64,000 bases of DNA from Rhizobium sp. RU33A (GCF_900156055.1 NZ_FTMQ01000002.1:806001-870000); one strand, 5' to 3'; positions 8,546 to 16,547 are shown, counted from the first letter of the stretch. Numbers and translations are program-made. Notes: generated by a model not told the origin, from the sequence alone.

Positions 8546-8716
8546 GTTCCCGACGCGACATCCTCTCTGCCCATCCCGCCGCGATCAGACGGATTTTGCA
8601 GTGCAAACGGGTCGTGGGTCTCTTGCAGAATGTCGCAGACAGGCTGCAATTGTCTCGGCACCCCTCTTAAGATCGGCGCATATCATCCACTCCCAGACAT
8701 CAGGGTTCACAAGGCT

Positions 8717-11278
8717 ATGGCAGAGTTTCCGACCAAGGCGAAAGTCGTCATCATCGGTCTAGGCGGCATCGTCGGCGCGTCGATCGCCCATCACCTCATC
8801 GAGCGTGGCTGGGACGATATCGTCGGCATCGACAAGTCGGGCATCCCGACCGATATCGGCTCCACGGCGCATGCGTCCGACTTCTGCTACACCACGAGCC
8901 ATGACTATCTCTCGGTCTGGACCACCCAGTATTCCATCGATTTCTTCGAGAAGATGGGACACTACGCCCGTATCGGCGGTCTCGAAGTTGCCCGCACCGG
9001 CGACGACACCTGGATGGAAGAAATCAAGCGCAAGCTCTCCTCCGCCAAGGCGTTCGGCACCCGCGCGCATTATGTCTCGCCGGCCGAAATCAAGAAACTC
9101 TTCCCGCTGATCGAGGAAGATCAGGTCATGGGCGGCATGTTCGATCCCGATGCCGGCCTCGTCATTCCGCGCTCCCAGACCGTCGCGGGCAAGCTTGTCG
9201 ATGCGGCTGAAAAGTCCGGCAAGCTTCAGATGTTCGGCAATACGCCGGCCCAGTCCCTCATCGTTGAGGGTGGCCGCATCAAGGGCGTCGTTACCCATCG
9301 CGGCACGATCATGGCCGATCACGTCGTGGTCTGCGCCGGCCTCTGGGGTCGCCTGATCGCGGAAATGGTCGGCGAAGACCTGCCGGTCATGCCGGTCGAC
9401 CATCCGCTCACTTTCTTCGGCCCCTACAATGAGTTCGAAGGCACGGGCAAGGACATCGGCTATCCGCTGCTGCGCGACCAGGGCAACTCCGCCTATATGC
9501 GCGACACCGGCGACCCGAAGACCTCGGAAGGTGGCCAGATCGAATGGGGCTATTACGAGCAGCACAATCCGCGCATGTGCCATCCGCGCGAACTGCTCGA
9601 AAAACACGAGGCGCGCCTCTCGCCCTCACAGCGCGACCTCGACATGGAGCAGATCATCGAGCCGCTCGAGCGCGCCATGGAGCTCACCCCGATCCTTGGT
9701 GAACTCGGCTATAACGAAAGCCATTCGTTCAACGGCCTGCTGCAGGTCTCCGCTGCCGGCGGTCCGTCCTGCGGCGAAAGCCAGAAGGTGCGCGGTCTCT
9801 GGTATTGCGTCGCCATCTGGGTCAAGGACGGTCCGGGCTACGGCAAGTTGATCGCCGACTGGATGACCGACGGCCGCACCGAGATCGACCACAACTCGAT
9901 CGACTACGCCCGCTTCTATCCGCACCAGCTGACCGAAGACTTCATCGCCGGCCGCTGCTACGAGGCCGCCCAGAAGATCTACTTCCCCGCGGTTCACACC
10001 CGCGAACCCTATGCCTCCGGTCGCGGCGCCAAGCGCTCGCCGATGTATGAGCGCGAAGTCGAGCTCGGCGGCTACTTCATGGAGCTCGGCGGCTGGGAGC
10101 GTGCGCATGGTTATGCCGCCAACGAGCACCTGCTGGAAAAGTATGCCGATCGCGTTCCGGTTCGCGAAAACGAATGGGACAACCGCCACTTCTGGCGCGT
10201 CTCAAACGCCGAACATCTGGCGATGAGCGAGGATTGCGGCATCGTCAACCTTTCCCACTTCCACATGGTCGACATCGAAGGCCCTGACCATGTCGAGCTC
10301 TTGGAATGGCTCTGCGCTGCCAAGATCGGTGGCGACGCGAATATCGGCAAGGGAATCTACACCCACTTCCTCGACGACGAGGGCATGGTCCGCGCCGATT
10401 TCACCGTCTTCCGCCTCGCCGACCGCTGCCGCCTGGTCAACGGCGCCGATGCCGGCCCGCGCGACTTCCACTACATGAAGCGCGTGGCGCAAGATCGCGG
10501 CCTCGATGTCACCATCACCGACACCTCGGAAAAATACATCACCATCGGCATCTGGGGCCCGAACGCCCGCGCCACGCTGAAAAAGGCCGTCGCCGACCCG
10601 GCTGGACTCGATCCGGAAAACTTCCCCTTCGCCGCGATCAAGCAGATCGAAATCGCGGGCAAGTCCGTGACCGCCTTCCGCATTTCCTATGTCGGTGAGC
10701 AGGGCTGGGAACTGCACATGAAATACGAAGACGGCCTTGCCGTCTGGGATGCGCTCCGCGCCACCGGCGTCATGGCCTTCGGCGTCGAGACCTATGCCAA
10801 TTCCCGCCGCATGGAAAAGAGCCTGCGCCTGCAGAACGGCGATTTGCTCACCCAGTACAACCTGATCGAAGCCGATCTCGCCCGCCCGAAGGTCAAGGAA
10901 GCCGATTTCCGCGGCAAGGCCAAACATCTCGAATACAAGGCGCGCGCCCAGCAGCCCGCTATGCTCTGCACGCTCGTCATGACCGACAATGTCGACAGCA
11001 AGGGTGTTGCGCGCTACCCCGTCGGCTCCATGCCGGTCATGGACGCCGCGACCGGCGAGGTGTTGATCGACGCGCTCGGCCGGCGTTCCTACACGACATC
11101 AGTGGCCTATGGCCCGACGATCGGCAAGAACATTGCGCTCGCCTATCTGCCGGCGGAGTATTGCGAAGTGGGGCGGAAGCTGAACGTCGAGTATTTCGCC
11201 GAGACCTATCCGGTCGAGGTGGCGGCGGTGGGCTACAAGCCGCTGTATGATCCGGAGAATTTGAAGCCGCGCAGCTGA
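8717..11278 (+). CDS. FAD-dependent oxidoreductase fused to GcvT (dimethylglycine/sarcosine dehydrogenase-like)
   Basis: An 853-residue fusion. Residues about 9-390 are a DAO-type FAD domain with the dinucleotide motif VVIIGLGGIVGASIAHHL and the acidic IGIDKS-type turn after it. A FAO_M-like linker follows (about 390-450). The rest is an aminomethyltransferase (GcvT) domain with its C-terminal barrel (SYVGEQGWELHM, GRRSYTTSVAYGPTIGKNIALAYLP). Such proteins oxidise N-methyl groups of dimethylglycine, sarcosine or related methylamines and pass the one-carbon unit to tetrahydrofolate. I chose the ATG at 8717, where similarity to the flavin domain begins; an ATG at 8630 would add 29 unrelated residues. 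The substrate is not determined from sequence. It is a single-gene unit ended by a terminator at 11307. Confidence 0.88.
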   Translation: MAEFPTKAKVVIIGLGGIVGASIAHHLIERGWDDIVGIDKSGIPTDIGSTAHASDFCYTTSHDYLSVWTTQYSIDFFEKMGHYARIGGLEVARTGDDTWMEEIKRKLSSAKAFGTRAHYVSPAEIKKLFPLIEEDQVMGGMFDPDAGLVIPRSQTVAGKLVDAAEKSGKLQMFGNTPAQSLIVEGGRIKGVVTHRGTIMADHVVVCAGLWGRLIAEMVGEDLPVMPVDHPLTFFGPYNEFEGTGKDIGYPLLRDQGNSAYMRDTGDPKTSEGGQIEWGYYEQHNPRMCHPRELLEKHEARLSPSQRDLDMEQIIEPLERAMELTPILGELGYNESHSFNGLLQVSAAGGPSCGESQKVRGLWYCVAIWVKDGPGYGKLIADWMTDGRTEIDHNSIDYARFYPHQLTEDFIAGRCYEAAQKIYFPAVHTREPYASGRGAKRSPMYEREVELGGYFMELGGWERAHGYAANEHLLEKYADRVPVRENEWDNRHFWRVSNAEHLAMSEDCGIVNLSHFHMVDIEGPDHVELLEWLCAAKIGGDANIGKGIYTHFLDDEGMVRADFTVFRLADRCRLVNGADAGPRDFHYMKRVAQDRGLDVTITDTSEKYITIGIWGPNARATLKKAVADPAGLDPENFPFAAIKQIEIAGKSVTAFRISYVGEQGWELHMKYEDGLAVWDALRATGVMAFGVETYANSRRMEKSLRLQNGDLLTQYNLIEADLARPKVKEADFRGKAKHLEYKARAQQPAMLCTLVMTDNVDSKGVARYPVGSMPVMDAATGEVLIDALGRRSYTTSVAYGPTIGKNIALAYLPAEYCEVGRKLNVEYFAETYPVEVAAVGYKPLYDPENLKPRS

Positions 11279-11306
11279 GGCATTGCGTCTGGTTCAGTGG
11301 GAATGC

Positions 11307-11337
11307 ACCCGTCGGCCGCGAGGCCGGCGGGTTTTTT
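11307..11337 (+). terminator. Rho-independent terminator of the FAD-GcvT gene
   Basis: ACCCGTCGGCC (11307-11317) pairs with GGCCGGCGGGT (11322-11332) around a GCGA loop and is followed by six T residues. Confidence 0.9.
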
Positions 11338-11451
11338 GTTCTCTGATGAGCTTCTTGGTTTTCGCACAGATCTGGCTTTCGTTTGCCTGTCGAACACTGT
11401 TTGCAAAGCTACAACGTGCGCGATATTCTACCTTTGGTTAAGGAGGTTCGC

Positions 11452-12816
11452 ATGAACTCTACCGTAGTTGTGGCGCTTGTCTTCTTGGTTGTAATGCCGC
11501 TGATCGCGATTATTGCGGTCGTCAGCCTGATCATGAACCTCAGAAAGAAAAAGGATCTGCAACGTCAGATCAGCGAAATCCAACAGCGGTTCAGTGGGGT
11601 CTTGGATGTCGAGGCCGAAATTGCTCGTGTCCAGCAGGGACTCTCGTCGGCCAACGGGGAGCTGTCTACCTTGCGATCCTCATACAACGAGAAGAAGGCG
11701 ATATTTGACGCCTTGTCGGCTCAAGTCGCCATTTTCGACGAAAAGCTCGCCTTTGCGGAGATGGGGGTTTACTCGCCACATTTCGATTTTACCGACAGCG
11801 AGACATACAAAACCAGCATCTTGGACAACCGCGAAAAACAAAAACGTCTGATTGCGAATAAGAACGCGGTGATTTGTACCACAGAGTGGAAGGTGGATGG
11901 GAGCGCGGCCAAGGGGCAGACAATGACAAACCGGAATATTCGGTTGACGTTGCGGGCATTCAACAATGAATGCGATGCCTCTATCGCGAACGTTCGCTGG
12001 AATAATGCGAACGCTATGGAAAAGCGTATCCAAACCGCGAAAGAGCAGATCGATAAGCTAAATGCGTCGAATTCAATCTTCGTTACTAACGAATTTCTGA
12101 AGCTGAAACTCAATGAACTCTATCTCACCCACGAGTATCGAGAAAAATTGAAGGAAGAGCGAGAACAGCGCGCCGAGGCGGCGAGGGCCGCGCGCGAAGA
12201 GCAGAAGTTTCTTCGAGACATGGAGCGTGCAGAGGAAGAGGAGGATCGCTATCGACGCCTGTTGGAAAAAGCCAAAGCGGAGGCATCAAATGCCGTCGGG
12301 GAAAAATTGGGCTTGTTCAACCAGAAGATCGAGATGCTTGAGAAGGAATTGAGCGAGGCGCATGCGAAGGTCGAGCGAGCGCAAGCGATGGCTGAGAAAA
12401 CTCGATCCGGATACGTGTATGTGATCTCAAATGTCGGCTCATTTGGGGAGAAAGTTGTCAAGATTGGTCTAACACGCCGACTGGACCCATCGGATCGTAT
12501 CCGTGAATTGGGCGACGCAAGTGTTCCTTTTTTGTTTGATGTGCATGCGATCATTTACAGCGACAACGCGCCTACGCTGGAAAGAGCACTTCATACCGAG
12601 TTTGATTCAGCACGTATCAATCTACAAAACTATCGCAAAGAGTTCTTTCGCGTGTCCGTTGACGATGTCGAGCAAGCCTTGGCTCGGTTGGCGCCAGGAG
12701 CTGCTTTCTTCAAAGATGTCGAGGCTCAGGAATATCGCGAAACGTTGGCGCGGCGAAATGCTGCTCTGATTGCCGTTGATCAACAAGTAGAGGCGAGCTT
12801 TCCTGCCACTATATGA
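11452..12816 (+). CDS. Membrane-anchored DUF4041 protein with C-terminal GIY-YIG (T5orf172/MUG113) nuclease domain
   Basis: A 454-residue protein. One transmembrane segment lies at about residues 4-27 (VVVALVFLVVMPLIAIIAVV), then a basic stop-transfer RKKKD. Next is a coiled coil, the DUF4041 domain (about 75-210, with AEMGVYSPHFDFTDSE), and a very charged E/R/K-rich helix to about 315. A T5orf172-type GIY-YIG domain follows (about 320-405): GYVYVISN, VVKIGLTRRLDPSDRIREL, LERALHTEF and KEFFRV match the family core. The start was chosen at 11452 because AAGGAGG lies five bases upstream. G+C is visibly lower than in the neighbours, suggesting acquisition. Related DUF4041/GIY-YIG proteins occur in phages and accessory islands; a role in defence or superinfection exclusion is inference. 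A toxin-antitoxin pair follows 62 bases later. Confidence 0.85.
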   Translation: MNSTVVVALVFLVVMPLIAIIAVVSLIMNLRKKKDLQRQISEIQQRFSGVLDVEAEIARVQQGLSSANGELSTLRSSYNEKKAIFDALSAQVAIFDEKLAFAEMGVYSPHFDFTDSETYKTSILDNREKQKRLIANKNAVICTTEWKVDGSAAKGQTMTNRNIRLTLRAFNNECDASIANVRWNNANAMEKRIQTAKEQIDKLNASNSIFVTNEFLKLKLNELYLTHEYREKLKEEREQRAEAARAAREEQKFLRDMERAEEEEDRYRRLLEKAKAEASNAVGEKLGLFNQKIEMLEKELSEAHAKVERAQAMAEKTRSGYVYVISNVGSFGEKVVKIGLTRRLDPSDRIRELGDASVPFLFDVHAIIYSDNAPTLERALHTEFDSARINLQNYRKEFFRVSVDDVEQALARLAPGAAFFKDVEAQEYRETLARRNAALIAVDQQVEASFPATI

Positions 12817-12878
12817 ATTGTTCTGTCATAGTAGGTGTTTTTGAAGCTTGTCGCCGCGTATTCCATGGGATACATATT

Positions 12879-13190
12879 ATGGACATCCGCAGACACCCGG
12901 TGTTCGATCGCTGGATGCGTGCCCTTCGAGACGGGCGTGCTGTCTCGAAGATACTTCTGAGGATCGAACGAATCAGGGATGGCAATTTTGGCGACCACAA
13001 GAGTGTGGGAGCCGGAGTGCAGGAACTACGGATCGACTATGGTCCTGGCTACAGAGTCTATTATGCGCAACGTGGTTCACTGGTCGTGATCCTTCTCTGC
13101 GGTGGCGACAAGAGCAGCCAGGTACGCGACATCGAAACGGCGAAGAGGCTGGAAACGGAATTGAAGGATTGGCCCAATGACCTCCATTAA
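12879..13190 (+). CDS. Type II toxin, RelE/ParE-like (HI1419/Gp49 family)
   Basis: A 103-residue toxin of the addiction-module killer family. It contains GNFGDHKSVGAGVQELRIDYGPGYRVYYAQ, here quoted only as its landmarks GNFGDHK, ELRIDYGPGYRVY and ILLCGGDKSSQ, which are diagnostic. Family members are small ribosome-dependent or gyrase-directed toxins of RelE/ParE fold; which target applies is not visible. I chose the ATG at 12879, which begins the usual first strand (MDIRRHPVFDRWM); an ATG at 12813 would add 22 atypical residues. The toxin gene precedes its antitoxin and overlaps it by 14 bases, the standard order for this subfamily. Confidence 0.88.
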   Translation: MDIRRHPVFDRWMRALRDGRAVSKILLRIERIRDGNFGDHKSVGAGVQELRIDYGPGYRVYYAQRGSLVVILLCGGDKSSQVRDIETAKRLETELKDWPNDLH

Positions 13191-13476
13191 GGACATGCCC
13201 CGTTTCGATGCGACCGACTATCTCGATACACCGGAAGCGCGCGCTGATTATATGGCAGCAGCGCTGGAAGAGGGCGATGCCGTCGAAATCCGTCGGGCGC
13301 TCAACAACGTCGCTCGTTCCCTCGGCATGACCGCCGTCGCGGAAGAGGCGGGGCTCGGGCGCGAGAGCCTCTACAAGGCGCTCAGTGATACCGGCAATCC
13401 AGAATTCTCGACTGTGCTCAAGCTAATGAAGGCCATGGGGTTGAAGCTTTCGGCTTTGCCAATCGACAAGGGGTAG
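13177..13476 (+). CDS. Antitoxin of the HI1420-type addiction module (HTH)
   Basis: A 99-residue putative addiction-module antidote. The N-terminal stretch has the family phrase FDATDYLDTPEARADYMAAAL. A helix-turn-helix follows (ALNNVARSLGMTAVAEEAGLGRESLYKALS, landmarks NNVARS and GRESLYKAL), and the end is FSTVLKLMKAMGLKLS. It should bind the toxin and autoregulate the operon. The ATG overlaps the toxin's last codons (13177 against 13190), implying translational coupling. It is followed by a long palindromic repeat with no further gene of the island. Confidence 0.9.
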   Translation: MTSIKDMPRFDATDYLDTPEARADYMAAALEEGDAVEIRRALNNVARSLGMTAVAEEAGLGRESLYKALSDTGNPEFSTVLKLMKAMGLKLSALPIDKG

Positions 13477-13482
13477 ACCTAC

Positions 13483-13676
13483 CTCCCCCCTTGCGGGGGA
13501 GGACAGAAAATCGAAGGCTTAGGCGCGCGCACGTAGCCTAAACTTCAGATTTTCCTGGAGAGGGGCAAGTTCTTGTGGGCGAAAACCTCACAGAGCCCCT
13601 CTCTTGCGAAATCTGAGGTTTGGCCCTGGGCGGGCCAATTCCTCGATTTCGCTTTCTCCCCCGCAAGGGGGGAGAT
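13483..13676. repeat. About 190-bp nested palindromic intergenic repeat
   Basis: The ends are mutually inverted: CTCCCCCCTTGCGGGGGAG near 13484 and its complement near 13657-13675. Inside, further arms pair in register: AAATCGA with CGATTT-type, TTCAGATTT with AAATCTGAGG, and GAGAGGGGCAAG with GCCCCTCTCTTGC. The whole segment can fold back on itself. This resembles the mosaic RIME/palindromic elements of rhizobial genomes. Confidence 0.7.
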
Positions 13677-13698
13677 GGCGTTGCGCTCGCGGTCTTCG

Positions 13699-13760
13699 CC
13701 CCTCATCCGCCCCTTCGGGGCACCTTCTCCCCGCAGGCGGGGAGAGGGTAGGGTGAGGGG
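13699..13760. repeat. Dispersed clover-shaped palindromic repeat
   Basis: Outer arms CCCCTCAtCC and GGgTGAGGGG enclose two hairpins, GCCCCttcGGGGC and CTCCCCGCaggCGGGGAG. This three-way-junction layout is a very common dispersed element in Rhizobiales. Confidence 0.7.
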
Positions 13761-13891
13761 CAAGAGCCGAGGATTCGGCGCCAGCGGAGGGCTCCCGCTT
13801 CTTCCAAGCGCATAATAGAGTGGTGTCCGGCAAGGAACATTTACCCCCAGGAACCATTGTTCCATCATTCGAATGATGATGGAGAATGACT

Positions 13892-14146
13892 ATGGAACTG
13901 AATGGCGTAGGTCTTATTGGCGCAATCGTGATCGGCGGTCTCGCCGGGTGGCTGGCGGAGCGCTTCATGCGCAGCAATATGGGCCTCGTCATGAATATCC
14001 TCTTGGGCATCGTGGGCGCGATCGCCTTGAATTTCATTCTGGCAGCAGTCTTCAACGTGGCCTTTGGCGGGGCGATCGCCTATCTGATCATCGGCTTCAT
14101 CGGCGCCTGCATGCTGATTGCCGTCGGCAGAATGGTTCGACGATAG
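13892..14146 (+). CDS. GlsB/YeaQ/YmgE family stress-response membrane protein
   Basis: An 84-residue very hydrophobic protein with three transmembrane segments (about 5-22, 30-55, 58-78) and glycine-rich helix contacts (IGGLAGWLAERFM, LLGIVGAIALNF, AYLIIGFIGACMLI). This matches the transglycosylase-associated GlsB/YeaQ family, small inner-membrane proteins induced by general stress; no enzymatic activity is proven. The ATG at 13892 is preferred over 13886 because GGAG (13881-13884) is then seven bases upstream. It is a single gene ended by a bidirectional terminator. Confidence 0.88.
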   Translation: MELNGVGLIGAIVIGGLAGWLAERFMRSNMGLVMNILLGIVGAIALNFILAAVFNVAFGGAIAYLIIGFIGACMLIAVGRMVRR

Positions 14147-14214
14147 ATCGCAGCAATTCCCCCTCAATCTCGCGGAGCGAGGGGGATGCTCTTAAGACAT
14201 TCCCCAATGAAAAC

Positions 14215-14250
14215 AAGGGCGGAGATGTTTTTTCATCCCCGCCCTTTTTT
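14215..14250. terminator. Bidirectional terminator after the GlsB-like gene
   Basis: AAGGGCGGaGATG (14215-14227) pairs with CATCcCCGCCCTT (14234-14246) and continues into T residues on the plus strand. The complement also ends in T-rich sequence, so it could stop a minus-strand transcript from the 14.3-14.9 kb region. Confidence 0.8.
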
Positions 14251-14253
14251 CCT

Positions 14254-14872
14254 CTCATAGACTTGGAGCCGTCCCGCCCTCGGATACACCTGACGATGCG
14301 ATGTCAGGCGAGGCGGGGCCGGCGCCGGGGTGGCGTGCTCTCGCAGGCACAAATCCCCGGCCCGCTGCAACGGTCTCCCTCCGGACGAGGGGGTGGAAGT
14401 GACGGTGGACATCCGGATGCTGGACGCCTGAAACCCCCGATCGGAAGGACGTGCCTGAGAGGCACACAGACAAGGCGCCAATGCTGTCGCGAACATCCAG
14501 GCAGCGGGGCGAATAAAACGGCGGGGATGCGGGCCGAGGTCGATGACCAAAGCTTCATCCCCCGGGCGAGGGTCCCGGTCGGATTGGTGCACCATCCGGC
14601 GGGAACCTCCCGGGCCACCGGCCAGGCTGAGGCGTCATCTCACGGTGACGCCGCAGCGGGACCCGCGCCCGGTCGACGTTGGAACTCACGTTTCAACGCC
14701 CGTCGCCGCCTTGCCAGAGAGACGCATGCAGCGGGAATAGACGCCGAACGAGGCGCCGGAAGGAGCCACATACATACTTAGACAGGTTGCTTCTGGCGCC
14801 TCGTCCGAGACAAATTTCAGCCCACCCGGAGGGAGCAATCCCGACCGGAGTCGGAGCTTGGGCAAGTGATTA
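14254..14872. other. Hairpin-dense non-coding segment, possible structured RNA
   Basis: About 620 bases without a convincing gene but full of consecutive local hairpins. Examples: CTGAC/GTCAG nested inside CCCGCCcTCG/CGAGGCGGG (14272-14318); GTGC/GCAC nested inside GCCGGGG/CCCCGGC (about 14323-14362); GTGCCT/AGGCAC (14451-14465); GATG/CATC near 14541; GGCGTCA/TGACGCC (14631-14652); and the long hairpin at 14745-14807. ORFs on either strand (such as 14233-14595 minus) have irregular codon use and no recognised domain. I compared it by eye with RNase P RNA, tmRNA, SRP RNA and 6S RNA and found none of their signature sequences. It may be a novel ncRNA or a cluster of repeats; the strand is unknown. 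Confidence 0.35.
14745..14807. other. Long near-perfect hairpin
   Basis: CGAACGAGGCGCCGGAAG...GC pairs with GCTTCTGGCGCCTCGTCCG; about 17 of 19 arm positions are complementary and the loop is about 20 bases of AT-richer sequence (cacatacatacttagacag). It is the strongest single structure in the 14.25-14.87 kb segment and is not followed by a T tract. Confidence 0.7.
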
Positions 14873-14976
14873 CCCCTCATCCTGAGGTGCCCGACCTTGT
14901 CGGGCCTCGAAGGGCGAGGCCACCAGCGCAGGATGCTTCGAGGCCCGCGCTGCTCGCGGGCACCTCAGCATGAGGG
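14873..14976. repeat. Rhizobial dispersed palindromic repeat
   Basis: The element starts CCCTCATCCTGAGGTGCCCG and ends CGGGCACCTCAGCATGAGGG, mutually inverted, with a CCTCGAAGG-type internal arm pairing to a second internal copy (GCTTCGAGGC). This layout is widespread in Rhizobiales intergenic regions. Confidence 0.75.
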
Positions 14977-15018
14977 CTTCGCACGCAGGCTGATCGCCAG
15001 CAAACAGACCAAAAACAG

Positions 15019-15038
15019 TTTGTTCTCTCTTGAACAAA
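15019..15038. promoter_or_regulatory. Palindromic operator upstream of the aldehyde dehydrogenase gene
   Basis: TTTGTTC (15019-15025) and GAACAAA (15032-15038) are perfect 7-bp inverted arms with a 6-base spacer, 53 bases before the start codon. Size and symmetry suit a TetR-type repressor; no such gene lies within the window. Confidence 0.6.
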
Positions 15039-15090
15039 ACACTTTAGACTGCCCACATTGAACAAGAAGAAAAACCGAGAGGAAACCGCC

Positions 15091-16530
15091 ATGGACGGAC
15101 AGGTAACGCCGAAAGCAGAGATCGCGGATCCGGCCGCGCGCATTGCGTCCCTGCTCGCCGCCCAAAAGGCGGCCTGGGCGCGTGACGTCACGCCCAGCCA
15201 TGCCACGCGCGACGATCGCCTGGTGCGGCTCGATCGCATGGTCGAGGGCTGGCAGGACCGTTTCGTCGCCGCGATCTCGCAGGACTTCGGCAATCGGCCG
15301 GCGGTGGTCACCACCCTCACCGATGTCGTGCCGGTGCGTGCCGCGATCCGCCATGCGCGCAAACATCTGAAACGCTGGATGCGGCCGCGTCGCGTGTCGC
15401 TTGCCTGGACCGGCAAGCCGGCCTCGGCCGTCATTCTGCGCCAGCCGCTCGGCGTGGTCGGGATCGTAGCCCCCTGGAACTATCCGCTCAATCTGATGCT
15501 GTCGCCGCTGACCGGTGCTCTTGCCGCCGGCAACCGGGCGATGCTGAAGCCGTCGGAACTGACGCCCGCCTTTTCCGAGGTGCTGGCGAAAGCGGTCGCG
15601 GAAACCTTCGCCGAGGACGAGGTGGCCGTGGTGACCGGCGGGCCGGAGGTGGCGACAGCCTTTACATCCGCCCCCTTCGACCATCTGATCTTCACCGGCT
15701 CGACCGCCGTTGGTCGCAAGGTGGCGGAAGCGGCGGCGAAAAACCTGACGCCTGTTACCCTCGAGCTCGGCGGCAAGTCGCCTGCCATCCTCGATTCCTC
15801 CGTGCAGTTCGACAAGGCCGTGCCGCGCCTCGTCTGGGGCAAGCTGTTGAATTCCGGCCAGACCTGTGTGGCGCCCGATTATGCGCTGGTGCCGCGCGAG
15901 CGGGTCCAGGACTTCCTCGCCTCCGTGAAGGCGGAGGTTAGCAGGCAATATCCCGGCCTGCCTGCCAATGCCGACTACACCACGATCATCAGTCCCCGGC
16001 ATTACGCCCGGCTCATGCGTCTCGTCGAGGAGGCGCGAGACAGGGGCGCCGAGGTGGTCGAGCTTGCCGGTCCGCATGACGGCGAGGCCCGTGTGTTCTC
16101 GCCAGTGGCCGTGATCGGTGCGCCTGACGACACAACCGTCATGGCCGAAGAGATCTTCGGGCCGATCCTGCCGATCGTTGCCTATGACACGCTGGATGAG
16201 GCCATCGCCTATATCAACCGGCGCGACCGGCCTCTGGCGCTCTACTGGTTCGGCGAGGACAAGCAGGCGCGGGAGCGGGTCTTGACGGGCACGATTGCCG
16301 GGGGCGTGACGATCAACGACACGATCCTGCATCTCGCCCAGGACGACCTGCCCTTCGGCGGCGTCGGTGCCTCCGGCTACGGCGCCTATCACGGCGAAGC
16401 GGGGTTTCTCGCGCTCAGCAAGGAGAAGCCGGTGCTGAAGCAATCGACGGTTTCGGGGGTGAAGTTCCTCTATCCGCCTTATGGACGCATGGCGCAGTGG
16501 ATGCTGAAACTGCTCGGCCGCTTCGGCTGA
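15091..16530 (+). CDS. calB: Coniferyl-aldehyde dehydrogenase
   Basis: A 479-residue class-3-like aldehyde dehydrogenase. It oxidises aromatic aldehydes such as coniferyl aldehyde to the acid with NAD(P)+. Family landmarks are PLGVVGIVAPWNYPLNL (near 115), the cofactor loop FTGSTAVGRKV, the general base in LELGGKSP, the catalytic cysteine in NSGQTCVAPDY, and EEIFGPILPI. The YPPYGR near the C-terminus is typical of this group and of membrane-associated ALDH3 enzymes. I chose the ATG at 15091 because GAGAGG lies eight bases upstream; a TTG at 15058 is also in frame. The palindrome at 15019 suggests repression and induction. In a plant-associated bacterium it fits catabolism of lignin-derived phenylpropanoids. 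It converges with the EAL gene, 17 bases away. Confidence 0.85.
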   Translation: MDGQVTPKAEIADPAARIASLLAAQKAAWARDVTPSHATRDDRLVRLDRMVEGWQDRFVAAISQDFGNRPAVVTTLTDVVPVRAAIRHARKHLKRWMRPRRVSLAWTGKPASAVILRQPLGVVGIVAPWNYPLNLMLSPLTGALAAGNRAMLKPSELTPAFSEVLAKAVAETFAEDEVAVVTGGPEVATAFTSAPFDHLIFTGSTAVGRKVAEAAAKNLTPVTLELGGKSPAILDSSVQFDKAVPRLVWGKLLNSGQTCVAPDYALVPRERVQDFLASVKAEVSRQYPGLPANADYTTIISPRHYARLMRLVEEARDRGAEVVELAGPHDGEARVFSPVAVIGAPDDTTVMAEEIFGPILPIVAYDTLDEAIAYINRRDRPLALYWFGEDKQARERVLTGTIAGGVTINDTILHLAQDDLPFGGVGASGYGAYHGEAGFLALSKEKPVLKQSTVSGVKFLYPPYGRMAQWMLKLLGRFG

Positions 16531-16547
16531 GTGGTCAGGTTTGCCGG

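Noticed and set aside
14233..14595. 120-codon minus-strand ORF in the hairpin-dense segment
   Set aside because: No known domain and no ribosome site; it spans several strong hairpins. Kept only as an alternative to the ncRNA idea.
14254..14872. Identification as RNase P RNA, tmRNA, SRP RNA or 6S RNA
   Set aside because: None of the signature sequences (for example the RNase P GAGGAAAGTCC, the SRP GGAAGCAGC core, or a tmRNA tag reading frame) was found on either strand.
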